Assembly: GCA_020091685.1 (NCBI GenBank)
Contig: CM034607.1
Coordinates: 28,110,645 to 28,174,644, forward strand
Direction of reading: 5' to 3'
Length of the DNA: 64,000 nt
Source of the DNA: Lutjanus erythropterus
Lineage: Eukaryota; Chordata; Actinopteri; Lutjaniformes; Lutjanidae
Shown here in pieces: positions 12,601 to 25,851 of the stretch (positions are counted from its first letter, which is position 1; the number at the start of each line of letters is the position of its first letter). The position numbers were made by a program, and so were the translations under genes. A model generated the notes under the pieces. That model had not been told where the DNA came from. It did not search any database and saw only the letters and a list, made by a program, of their open reading frames with translations.

Positions 12601-15600
12601 TTTATTTTTGTAGGGATTTTATTTGCTATATTCTGGCATATTATAGACAAAACTAAATTGATGGAGGCAGGAAATAATCAACAGATTATCTGACAATGAA
12701 AATAACTATTAATTGTAGCCCTACCAACGTTTAAACTGAAATGTTAAATAATAGTACCTTGCTGTAAAACAATGGAAATTGGACTCTAGCCCACTCCCCA
12801 TCAGAACATGTTAGGTCCTCGAAGGTCTGGCTGTAAATGTCAAGCTCCATCTGGGAGTTTAAGTTGAAAGGTCAGAATTAAATCCTCACTGGCCTGAGAT
12901 TTTTAATCTTATCATGCTTTTTGAGAAGGAAATGTTTTGTTTAGGCATTAAATAGAAGTACAATGGTTAAAGTCCACTATCATTACAGCTGCAGATAGAT
13001 TAGTCTGTAACAAAAATTTAAAAAAAAGCAGTTTAACAAAGTGTTCTACTAAAATGTTAGAAACATGTTGATGATGGTTGATTATTGTCAGCTGTTCTTA
13101 GTGTCAGCAATACGAGCATGAAAAATTTTTGAAAGACCAAATAGTAAAAAGGGAAAGACCAGATAAAATGTTATCATTCAGGCATCATTAAGTAAAATAA
13201 AGAGAACAAACATGCAGCTTTATTCAGTGAGATTAAAAACAGAGATATGAAGAAAAAGAAACTGGCCAGTCATTTCACTACAACTGTCCAAACAAAACAC
13301 CAACAGTGATGCAGGAATGGTGGGCTCATCTCTGTTTTCTCTCTACCTCACTTAACCATCCATTTTAACTGTCAATGACCTCAAAGCGCTGAGGTTTGGG
13401 CTGTAGAAATGAGTGGTCTTTCCCAAGTGTACAGTTAGTCGTCGTGCTGCTGGTAACACATCACCCCTCCAACCCACTGCTGCCACCCCTCCTCATCCTC
13501 CTCCTCCTCTGTGGTGCATCACCCCACTCACTCGCTTTCAGTCTCTCCTTCTCTCTCCTTCACTCCCTGGCTTAATATTGATCTGAATTCATTTGTTTCC
13601 TATTGATCTGCCACTCCACCCTCTGCCGCATTGAACAAACACAAGGACACACACCATGCGCACACACAAGCCTCACACACGCACCCGAACAGATGCAGCA
13701 CATGCACGCCTCGTACCAGCCTCACACACACATACGCAAAGAAAAAAAAGGCTAAAAGCGCTCATTTCCAACCCTGTTATGCGTAAACTGATTTCAAGGT
13801 TAATATGCACACACACACACGCACTACAGACAGACACACCTGCAATCACACACACACTCCTCGTCTGAGAGATTTCAGGGTCTGAAAACATGAAGGTTTT
13901 GGAGAGGTCTCAGCTCAAGCATCAGACAAGCTAATGACATACAAAGGAACCTGGATTCCATATTGATCCAACACCTCAGGAGTGAGATGAAAACACAAGC
14001 AGTCTAGGGCTGTCACTGGCAGGCGACACAATTACAGCTGCAGTTCATTTCTCAGGTTTGCTCAATTGTACTCAGAATCATTAGTATAGAAAATGAGAGG
14101 AACTGAGTTTGGTAGCAATTATTCAGAGACGTATGTGAGCCACCGTGTCATTTATGGCAGTAATTGTGTATTTCTTGAAAACGCTTCATAATCTTCAGAG
14201 TAAAATTAGCAAATTATGTCAAACAAATTTAAGACTCACTACGTTCAATGCAGAGGTGGGAGTAAGTCACTCATGTGCGAGTCACAAGTAAGTCTCACGT
14301 CTTAACCCTCAAGTCTCAAGCAAGTCCCGTCGAGTCATTGCTCAGGTCAAGCAAAGTCAACTCCCCCCATTTCAACATTCAAATCAGTTAAAAAGAAAGT
14401 GGAGTTTTATTTTCAACATTAACAAAAACTGATTACACCTTTTAATTCTTATTTAATTCATATTTTAAATCTTGTGCCATTTAATAACAAGCCTTCTAAA
14501 TGAATAACAATGCTGAGCAGGGCTCTGAAATTATAATATAGGTCAACAGCTCTAAAGGGCTTTGAAATGAAAGCAGTAGTATGGCAATATATTTACAGTA
14601 ATATTTAAATGCAGTAGTATTCCTCCTCCGCCATAACCACGAAATATACTGTCAAAAATAAAGTTATCTATATTAAAATCTCCTCCTGCTTCTTTTTAAC
14701 TGGCTAATGTACTACTCACTGTAAGTTTGCCTAGGAAAATGTACACACAGGCTCATTTTATATGTTTTCAAGGAGAATCTGACTCAGTGGCAGGCATATA
14801 TACTATATATAACTATGTAGAAATACCCCAACTTCTCGCAGATAACCAGCTAAAAACTCCTTGTTGTAGCTTTAATAAAATTAAAAAATGTCGTTTTGAG
14901 TCATCTGTCTCAAGTCTAAGTGAAGTCTCAACTCATGAATACCAAGTCTTTTATCGCTGTTAGCCAAGCAAATTTCAAGTCCTCATATTTGTTTCTTAAG
15001 TCTGACTTTAGTCAAGTCATGCGACTCAAGTCCCCCACCTTTGAGGTCTGGTTTCTGTTTCATTCTGGGCTACTGTAGAAACATGGAGGTGTAACACGGT
15101 GGCCTCCATGGAAGAGGACCTGGGCCCTCTGGAGATACAAATGGCTCATTCTAAAGTTACGAAAACAACGATTCTTTTTTAAAGGTCATCATACACTAAT
15201 GAGCCATTAGCTACAATCGAGGAAGTCCAGTTTGTGCAACTGATTGGTGACTTTGAAGGCTTATCAAACACCACAATACTGCACACCGGTTTATAATAGT
15301 ATTGCATCCATGTGATTGGCCACTGCATTTGGTCAAGTTAAACTTTAGTCTGCAGTTTCAGTCTGAATGCGGCCTTATTCTCTCTCTTACACACTGGCTC
15401 CTTCTAAATACATTGGTCTTTAAAAATGAATTACCAACAAACAATTTAAAAAAAAAAGCTAAATAATTTTCCTTAAAACAATGTTTATTAGCAATTGATT
15501 CTTACAGAAGAGAAAGTAGTGAGTTTATTGGAGACTCTTTTCAGCTGAAGAATGTGCTAGTGAGTATTTATGCCACCACGACGATGTATGTGTGGCTCAT

Positions 15601-18600
15601 TGATATGTATTTAGTAGTTTTTGGACAACAAAATACATCAGGCTTTAGTTACGTGCTTAAACTTTTTCAGGATCACTGTTTAATTCAGTTATCCGAGTCT
15701 TCAGTAAGCTGTGACAGGTTGACCAACCTTTTTCTGTGGCCCCACCAGCCACTCCAAATTTTTGGTTGGTGGCATCAAGTTGCCATGACACCAGACTGTT
15801 TTTCCTGCCCTCTGACCTCGTTTCAGGACATGCTGTGCTCAGTCAGACTGCATCTCCAGCAGCGGCTTGAGTTCAAAGGGCCGGGGGGAAAGGAGGCAAG
15901 GGGGGAGAGGCTGTGTTTCCTCTCAGTAATATTAGATAAGATGCACCGCAGGCAATACTCGTTCTCCCGAAGTGCATGCAGATTGGAACACGCAGGCCCA
16001 TATATATACACGTACACATGTGGGAATTAATGAGCGCACACCAACACAAAAGCCGCACATCTCCGTCTCTGTTGTCTTTCATTGTGTTGCAGTGTCATAA
16101 TTATTGCATTTGTTTGGCTCACTGCTGTTTAATTTATGATGTCGGATTGTATTTTCCAGTATTATTAATGTATTATTCATCACCATTGACTTTAACTGTC
16201 TCCGCTGTACATGTATTTTTGTACCACTCTCTCATTCATGCTTTGTTGACGGCACAGTATTCATTCTCACCATTATCTTCCACTTTGTTAATCCATTTCA
16301 TACTCCGCACACCATGTTTGATGCTTCCTCCGTCTTAAATGCTTGCGTTTCTATTCAGTTCTTTGTGCTGCCAAGTGCTTCATCTCTAATCAGGGATTGG
16401 TCTATTATGATTTAATTATCTCATAGTATTCTTTCATGATTGAGTCCTGGATGGTTTTTGCTGAAAATGGCACTGCTACTAGAATATGTGGCCTGGATAA
16501 AAGCCCAGATAAGGTTTTGTCTGGGTGGCTGACTTTATTTATTTACTTATCCCAACTTCATGGCTCAATGTGTTTATTGATGTTCCCCTTCCTATCCTGT
16601 GGTATGCTAATAATCTGCATGATGCTCTGCTGATTTCAGGAATGCCGTGGTCAACCATGGAAGCACCCCAGTGAGAAGAGAGCCATGGGAAAAACCTCAA
16701 GCTACATCCTGGTTGTGAGGTAAATGCTTTGGCAACATCTGTTTCTTCCCATTTATACCAACAAAGACTCTTTGAATCTGACTGAAATGAAAGAGAGAGC
16801 AAACAGCTTGGGAGATCAGAGTTGGTGATGGAGAACGTCAGCTCCAAGTGTACAGAGAGACACTAACATTTCCATGTCTCTCAGCTTTCTTCTACAACAG
16901 CCTCTTATCACAAAATACATGTTCGTTTTTCAAAATTCATATATATTTTTGCCACCATAAGCAGACTATTTCCCAACTCTTAGCCTTTACACAATGAAAC
17001 CTGTTACAAGAAGACTAAATAATGTATGTTATTCAAGGTAATTGCAAATGGGACCTCACATAACTGCTCTCATGATTATGCTCTCTCTTTTTTCTTTCTC
17101 TTCAACAAACGCACACTCTACCAAGAAAAATATTAGAGTATATTAGCCATCAAAAGCCTCCTCCCGTCATTTGTCACCCACAGAGTCAAACCAGCAAAAA
17201 GAAAACCAATTTAGAATGGTACATATCATTAAAAATAATTACATATTGTATGCATATAAAAGCCCTCATTATGGAATAAGAACATTAAATTGTTAGTGTA
17301 CAGTTTTAAAACATAGACGTGCTGTGTGCATTGTGCACATTTATGAACAGGCACACACTCAATTATACACACACCTTCTCCTCTCCTGCTCATAGACACA
17401 TATGTAAAGGACATGCTGTCACGTACACACACATACTGGCCGACACTACCCAATAGCCATTGACAACAGTGCCCTAGCAACCATTGGGCATCATGCCAAG
17501 CCACTGAGGTTGCCTGGTAGTGTGTTCCCATGGTAACGTTTTCTGCCTTTGTAAATAAGGTACGAGGAGAGCGAAAAAGGGGGGTTTGGGAGAAATTGCA
17601 CTACAGAATCTCATTTTATCTTGAGAGAGCTAATAATTTATGGTTTGTGAGTAGAAGATACTTATCCTGGCCCTGCACCAAGCTGCCATCAGATTCAAGA
17701 GGTGCATTAGCATCGATGGGGATCTCGGGTTTGAGTCCTCGCCACACAGGGTCAGATGCGGTTTTGAGGGGGACGAGCGAGAAGCGTGTAATCTTAGGCT
17801 TCTTCGTCAGTCTCTAAATGACTTCTTTGTTATAAAATAGAACCGGAAAATGATGATCACACTCTGCTTTAGGCTCTGGTGAAGTTAAATTTGAATTTTT
17901 GTCTGCATTTTTTAATTTATCTGCTTATTTATCTATTTATTTGTCTGTCCATTTTTTTCTCATGGCATAGTAACTCACCCTTGGCCCTGAGTTTGAGAAC
18001 CGCTGTCTGAGGCCTGCATTCCTGTTGAGCTGGCACTTGTCTGACGATTCATAGCTGCGGGTAACAGTTTATTTGCTGTCACTGGGCAGATTTCGCTCCT
18101 CCGTGCCCTTACATTGTTTGGGTGGTGCCATAGCCTCTGTGCGTCACTTCTCAAAGACGATGAGTGGTGGAGAGCCACCTAAAATCTTTGTTTTATCTTT
18201 GGTAGGAGAGTCTAAATGTTTTTGTGTATTTTATTGGAAAGAAAATGTTTTTGTTTAATTGGTAGAAATGTCTTGTTGTGAGGCAGATGTGTGCTTGATT
18301 TCCTCTCTCATTAATTTTCTCTCCAATTAGTCAAAATGGCTTTTTGTTCTCATTTTTCTCCTACCAATACCTTGACGTTTCTGCCATTTGATGTCTTTCC
18401 TCTCTGACTGTTCACTATTGTCAAATATAATATATTTAATAATAATGTTTTTTGTAATACATTTTTATTGAGATTTTGTAATAGTTACAGGGCATTACAA
18501 ACAACATTTCCACCTAATCCCTTCCCATAAGCTGTAACAACTGGACAGAAAATTGAGAAAATAATAACAAGAAGGAAAATAAAAAAAATAACAGTTATAC

Positions 18601-21600
18601 ATTTATAATACTAAATAAATCATAAAAGTCAACATGTGTTAGAAGCACCATGTGTTGGTAGAGGATTTGGCAAAGTGTGCCCTGATTATAGCCATAAGCA
18701 CAAAGTTAAACATATTACAAAACTGTCAATCATGTAATAATACACAGATGCACAGCTGATTATGAGGGTGACATAACATATAAGTCATATAATCAGACTA
18801 AATGAGATAGTACCAGATAGACATATGAAGCAGAGAAATAAAATAAAATTAAGTGATTATAAGAAAGAATAAATAAAATAAAGTGTGCAAATTGCTTGGT
18901 TTGCATGTTGATAACATTGCCAAACAAGCACTAAAATTTCAGATTTCTAATTGTGCAACTAGTTAGTTTACAGGCTACTAATTTGTTGTATTTCTGTAGA
19001 ATCACCCGTTTGTGAACAAACTTCTGTTCATTTTCAACAGACAAATCAACTATATTCTTTCTAGAATAGGTTAATAATAAATTATGTCCCTTAACTGCCT
19101 GTTCAATCAATGGATCAAAATCTTATGCCTTCTTATGAAAGAAGCAAAGAACACGAACATTTGTAGAGATTTTGTGGTCTGGCTCGGCTGCCAGCTTTCA
19201 CACAAAACGTAAAACTTGTGCAACGGATATTCCCTCAAAATAAGAGTTTAATTATGTTAGCAGAAATGACAAACAAGATGTTATCACTCCTTATTGTCTC
19301 AGCTGTTGTTAGGCAAGATTACCACACGATGATCGTGTGCGTGATAATCCATATACCCAGAGTCATTATTGGATGTGATAACAACAATTTAGATTGAATT
19401 AACAAACTGAATTACCTCCAGATTTAATTTGAGTGGTTTACATAAACACTGTTGCAAGCATGATTTAAAAACTGGCTGTAATTAGCTTTTTTTTGGCACA
19501 TTAGCCACTTATAATTTACTGACAACAGGACATTTTTGGCTCACTTTACAAAAATACATACAGCATATTTAGTTCTGCTTGGCATCAATATTTTTTTTGT
19601 CATTATTCTACTGGAACATTAACCCCTCTTCTCATGGCCATATTTTGGTTTATGCCAGTTAGTTCAGCAGTTCAGGCATTATACTGTTGCTCTTGGGCCA
19701 CATTTTTATATCATCAAAACCTTTGGATAGTGTAGTCGTAAGTGATTATATCGCTGCACAAATATCTTCAGGATTATTGTAATGCATTGGAAGCACAACC
19801 TGTTTCCGACTGTTTTTGGGTTCATTAATATTTCGTTGATTTGGTGATTTAAGCGTACCTAGTTATATACTTTTGGCTCAGCATGATTAATTTGTTTTCG
19901 CTCTCTCAAGAGGCTGGGCTGTAATCCCCACAAAGCTTCACCTGACCCGACACCAGCCGGGGTTCGGGCTTATACACCACTCTGGCCTCCGGTGCAGGGG
20001 CTTCCCACCAGACTCACATTGGCACACAAACACACCCAGGCAGATTGGCAAAGAGCTGGCATTGGCACAACCATGCCGCATTCATGCGTGATCCGACTGC
20101 GAATGAGACGGTGAGAGAGGTTTAAAAAGGGGAGGAGCAGAATCAAGGGGATCAAGGGGGGAGACTTAGTTGGTATGAACAGAGAGATTGTCTGAAAAAA
20201 AGTTGTAAAAGATTTTGAGGCCTGAAATGTTCGGTGATGAAGGACAAATAAGAGGCACGTAGAGAGAGGCGGGAGGACGGCCAAAGAAAGAAAATGAAGG
20301 GTAGGCGGAGGGTGGGCTTTTAGCATGGCAGAGGGCAGTGGAGAGAGGCGAGGTGAATGGGTTTGCATTTGGAAGCTGGCCAATAAAAAAAAAACTATCT
20401 ATGTCTCTATTAAGCATATGGTGCTGCCGTACCTTTTGAAGTTAACACTTAGTTGGCTCATTTTTCATTTGATAATGGTTAAATGTTGAATCTTCAGCAC
20501 AATTACAAGTTGAGAGTGATTACAAATGGCTTTTATCCTCCTAATGTAGTTAAACAAGACCCAACACAGCCATCCATCATCTTACACACATTTACCTGTG
20601 CGATGCAATGCATATTAATATGCAGTTATGGTCCTGGCAGGCAGCAGAGTGAGCTACCTTTTGAGGAGTCGAGGATATACCACTTTAGGTTTAAACCCAG
20701 CCTTGTCAGTGAGGCCCCAGTTGTCCAAGACTCTAAGGTTGTATTTTTGGTGCATTGACCAAGCTGAATAGGAGGCCTAGCAACTCAGCTGCGCAGCGGC
20801 TATCAAGTAATCAATGAGTCCTTGAGGCACACAGGAGGAGTGTCAAAACACAGCCATTGACTGCTAACAACAGCCAATTTGCTGCTTTTGCAGGAGATCA
20901 CCTCAGATAGATGTCGAATGTGTGGGTGTGCCCCATTATTTATGGAGTATGAGAGAGATTGACTGGATAGTGCTGTTACTCAAATTGTCATCCAATTACT
21001 CACCCATTAGATCCTATTTGTTACACTGAAAACTGCTCTACAATGCACCATTTACTGTATTACCTCGATTAAACAGTGAAAATCATCTTTTAGTGTTTTA
21101 TGTGTCAAGATGTCTGACACCATTCCTGAGATTCTGATGAAGGAAACAGTAAATAAACACACCAGAAAAACATTAACTGGACTCAATCCAGGTAAAATAC
21201 TACATTTATCTGTATTTACAGAAAATGCAAAGTTTGAAGTGCAGAAATGGAGTCAATCATTCATTAATTCCTTCATTCATTCATGCATTCACTCATATTT
21301 AAGTCTGAAAGAAGGAATGGTAATTTCTACAGGGAACCATCAGTATCATTAACTGGCCTCTCTGCAGCACTCCTGAACTCTGTAGGGTGCTTCACGTCTA
21401 TGACACTGTTTGCCCTTGTTAATATTAAGGCCCAAGGGCAGTGACGTGTTGCTCACTACGGCCGTTATTCTGTTAGGTAACACTTGATGATAATCCACCC
21501 CCGGAAGGTCAGTTTCGCCTTTTTAAGTGCACATAGCTTTTTGAAGAATATTTTTACCTTTGTGTAATAGTCACAGTGGAGAGAGATAAAGAGATAACAT

Positions 21601-24600
21601 GTAAAAAAGGTTTTGGGTTAAGGTGTCAGAATGCTTCAAAAAAAACCTGGGGCCTGTTATACAAAAGCTATTTGCAAGCACACAAATCACAAATAACAAG
21701 GCAATTCAAAGTGCTTTACATAAGAGACAAAAAAGGCACTAAGATGAGACATAAAAGAGACACACAGCTGTATATAGATATATATGGAAATATGGTAGAA
21801 CAGATAGAAAATAAAAATAGGCCAAATTTGAATAAACACAAAATTATAACATTAAAAATTACATTTCAGGTAGAGTACATTGAGAGATTCAATAATGCAG
21901 TTAATGCAGGTTTGCATTGGCTCACATCTGACTCTGGCTCGCATTGTGTTCAGATCTTAGGTAGGTGTAAACACAGTCCATACAACGTCCTGGCATCTGT
22001 ACGAAACATGACATTGTTACAGATATTTGTTTTTAGCTAACATAAAATTTAGAGTGCAAGCAAGCGAGAAGGTTTAAAGAGACACGCCTTTAATAACTGA
22101 TTATACGCTTATTCTGTGCCATGAAAGCTGCACAGGTGGGAAATGAATGATAAACGGTCAAAAATAACTGTGTGTGTGACAGGTGTGCTGTTAACAAGGC
22201 ATAATTTATCTAATCACAGAGTAGCCCTACAAACCAGCACCGCAACACACTGGAACAAACAATATTTTTCATACAGCAACAAGAACAACTTGATGTATTA
22301 CATTTGCCAAATTTACAAGAGGGGACAAATAATTAAGAATATGTTGTAGACCGTGTTTCACAAAGTTGATGAAGTTTCCTCTAACTCGACAACTCACAAA
22401 ATTCTGTGATTTGTCAAGGGAGACAGGGGCTAATTTATTGCCACCTCTTGTGCAGGTTTTGCTCTGGAGGACAGAGATCTGATCTCAATGAGGATAACGA
22501 GAACACATAAAAAATACCAGGTGTAACACAAAGTCATTTATTATCTAGATAATGTGTCTGGATATAGATCACATGTGTAAATGAGGTTGGATGAGCTGTT
22601 AAGACACTGATAACTATAATTTTTGAAATGCGGAAACACCTTAAACCTGAACAAAAACTTATTAGAATTAGTGTTGATTTATTCAAACATCACCAGGATA
22701 TTTTAATCAGATACTTTAGTGCCATCAAAATGGATGAACTATGTTTAAATTAGGTTGTAGCAAATTTAAACATATGATATTGCCAATAACAAAGCTGAAA
22801 TCATTACTGGATTCATGGATTTGTCCACTGCCAGAAAATTAATCAGCATCAATTTTGATAATCAATCAAATGTTTCAAGCAAAAAAGCCAAACATTTGCT
22901 GTTCCAGTGTGATTGTTTGCCTCTTTTCTCTGTCTGATGATAGCAAACTAAATATATTTGAGTTTTAGAGTGCTGGTCAGACAAACAAGGTATTTATTGA
23001 TAATGAGATTGATGAATCTTAAGAATGTTTGTGGTCAAACATCTCGAGTTAAGATACCACCATAGACAAGTAAAGAATCCACAAAGAGAAATGTTGTTCC
23101 TTCGACCAGGTAAAAATGTGATATCTAATGTCAGCCTTCTTCAGACTCCATGACAGTACTGAAATCTTAAGTATCAGTTCAGTGAAATGAAAATAGAAGA
23201 GGAGTGTTCGACTTTAACCTCAGAATGACAATGAAATGTGCTCAGTAGTGCTGAATCGAGTCTTTGAGGATAAGGAAGATTCCACCAGCTCCACTTGCAG
23301 AAGTAGGTCAGGCAGACGCCTACAGTAAGCAACTGCAGGTTAAGTGCTTGTCTTTGTATTCAGAGACAGTGAATATCTGCCTTGGCCTCTGGTGGGGGGT
23401 GGAGGGGGGTGGTTTGTATACTGCGTCTACCCACAAGAGGGAGACAAGTCCCCAAAAATGCATAGAGTGCAGTTAGTCAGCCAGTCTCAGCTATTATTCC
23501 CCTTCAATTATAATATAATAATATTAAACTTGTAGCCACGTACAAAGTTTTTTCTCTCATCTTTTTTGTTTTATTTGATTTCTTTTGGAACTAGACATAT
23601 CACACTCTCTAATTCATGGATGCAGAGAAAATTATAAAAGTTCTCAGAAAATATACACAAAAACATTGTGATTGTGTTCAACTGAAACCTAGCTTTATCA
23701 TAAATATTTGACAGTATGAGACAGAAGGACAGAACAGATGACAGATACAGACAGACACTGGCAAGACTATCAGACAAAAAGACTGTGCATGGAAGAAGAA
23801 GAAGTAGAAGAAGAAGAAGAGACTCCAGCGCTGACCCTGCTCCAGTGCTCTGCAGTGTGAGGTAGTTGGTTGTATGGTTTCGCATAATAAACAGCCTGGA
23901 GATAACTGTACAACCTTCTAGCTTTCCCTGCGGTGTCACCCAGACTTCACGTGAATCCCAGCACGCTTTGTGTCTCTTCATGTGGTGAGTATGAAGACTG
24001 ACCTGAAAAAGGACTGAGAGACTTTTATTTTTTAACATATTCAGTATGACAAAGTAACAAAGGAAATGATGTCGAAGAGTTTTTGGGGCTGTAGTTAAAT
24101 TATTCAAGTCAAGGGCTCTAATTTTATTTAAGTGTGATAGAGTATATTTTATTTATGATTTTTTCCCTTACTTTTTCAAAGTCTTTTTTTACTAAAGGTC
24201 TGGGAAGAGATGCATTGACAGTAACCATAGAGATCACATCCATTATCAAATCTAAAACAATGCAACATTAATTCTTCAACAAATTAGATTTCTAGTCCGT
24301 AATTAATTATAATGACATGAAAAACAAGCTACAAAACAGCTTCTTCACTGACTTTTAAATCTAATACATGTGAAATACTAATCAGGTTTTGTTGTCGAGG
24401 TCCAGCTAATCCAGACATCAATATACCCACCTTGCTCTGCAGTGCTCTTTGATTTGTTATTTGGTGCAGTCCAATGGGGTATAGAGCCAGCTATCAATAG
24501 CTGTTTGTTTCGGTGCTTTCTTAGCATGCCGTGCACAAAAACACAGAGCATCTCGTCAGGCGACGTTACGCTGGAATGTAATCGGAAACGTTACAGCAGG

Positions 24601-25790
24601 GAAAAACCTTGTAGAAAATGACATCATTGTGTTTCAGGGACATTTTTTGTTGATCTGTAGAGTAAAATATTTGTTCATATTGTAGATCATGGTTTCAACA
24701 GTTTGAAAATATAAAATTTGTGTTTTTTATTATCACATAAATGTGACGCATTTTACAGCAAAACGATTTATTTTTTGTTTTGATTTTAAATAATTCAGTT
24801 GACATGAAAATAAATCTCAGAAGTTAAGTATCTGTACACTCTCTTCTCTCTGTAGTCATGGTAGATAATGACAGTGTGCCCAGACGTTAGTGTCAGTGTG
24901 TCCTGAAGCACGGGGCTGGCTGTATGTGAACTTGCTTACCGCCTCCGCCTCCTCTTTTCCTCCTTCTCCTCCCCTCCTCGTTCCCTCACCACCCCCTCCA
25001 CCCCCCTCTGTCCCCCAGTGTGTCTGGCTAGTGGCTCAGACACTCAGTATCCGCATTGCGTTGCAGTGCTCCAGCGAGGAGGGGAAAAAAGAGCATATAT
25101 CAGCAATCTCTGCCGAGCACTGCTCTTTTCTGTACGCACACAAAGAAACGACTCCCCGGCATGTTCCAACTCAAGAGGAAATACAGCCGTCACAATGGAG
25201 GCGCCTGCCGCACGCTATTTTATAAAACGTGCCACTTCCTGCATTTGTTTTACGTTTAATACTGGCATTTCATACGTAATGTTCTTTTTTTTCCTATTAA
25301 TAGTTCTATTTTCTCAATAATTCCCCTTTAAGTTTATTGTATTACATTCTGTTTTATCACTTTAATCACTTTCACACCTGCATTAAATTGAAAATTAATA
25401 TTTTTTAAATTTGTCAAACAAACAACAAATTTTTAATTCTCACGCATAGTCAGTCTGATTTTGGGACTTTTTCTGTGAACAGATGCAAAAGTTCGGTTAT
25501 GTGATTTCACAATTTTTGATATCTTGCTTATCACTCGCCATATGACAGTGGATATTTGGGAGTGTGTGTGCAACAAAGGAGGATAGATTGCTAAGTGATG
25601 ACTTGTGCAGATAGCAGACTGTTGTGTTAATGAAATATGGAAGACGAGCAGCAGTGTTGTGGTCAGAACGGCTGTGAGGTTAATCACCTTTGGGCTCACT
25701 GTGGCTTTGATCCTCATGCTGTGTAAAATCCACAGCCTCCGTCTGTGAGCCCCCTCCACCTCCTCTTTTCCCCCTGACGTTCCCTCCCTT

Positions 25791-25851
<61 letters not shown>

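Larger units (their letters stand above)
9036..14250. other. Putative intron with dispersed repeats
   Basis: No supported exon. It holds a CpG-richer patch at 9,290-9,370, a purine-rich stretch at 9,400-9,540, a CTGT microsatellite, and diverged fragments of the ATTAATCG-type element near 9,758-10,020, 10,610-10,700, 11,226-11,390 and 12,515-12,725. These share phrases such as 'TTTGCCAGTTCCAGCTTTT' and 'AATTATTAATTG'. Confidence 0.5.
15211..25793. other. Putative intron, no supported gene
   Basis: AT-rich non-coding DNA. It holds possible LINE or SINE tails (18,456-18,620 and 21,650-21,900), a diverged ATTAATCG-type repeat (22,810-23,045) and a short AGAAGA run near 23,795. The longer open frames (15554-16030, 21576-22040, 23571-24107) show no domain and partly lie in repeats. 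Confidence 0.4.

Noticed and set aside
16640..16719. Possible 80-base exon with an ATTTCAG acceptor and GTAAATG donor
   Set aside because: Its length (not a multiple of three) breaks the otherwise consistent frame between the 5193 and 28022 segments, and the donor is weak. No family match.
17671..17751. tRNA-like region with a GGTTTGAGTCC B-box-like motif and CCCTG/CAGGG ends
   Set aside because: The T-arm and anticodon stem do not pair properly and the spacing is off. At best it is a decayed SINE head.
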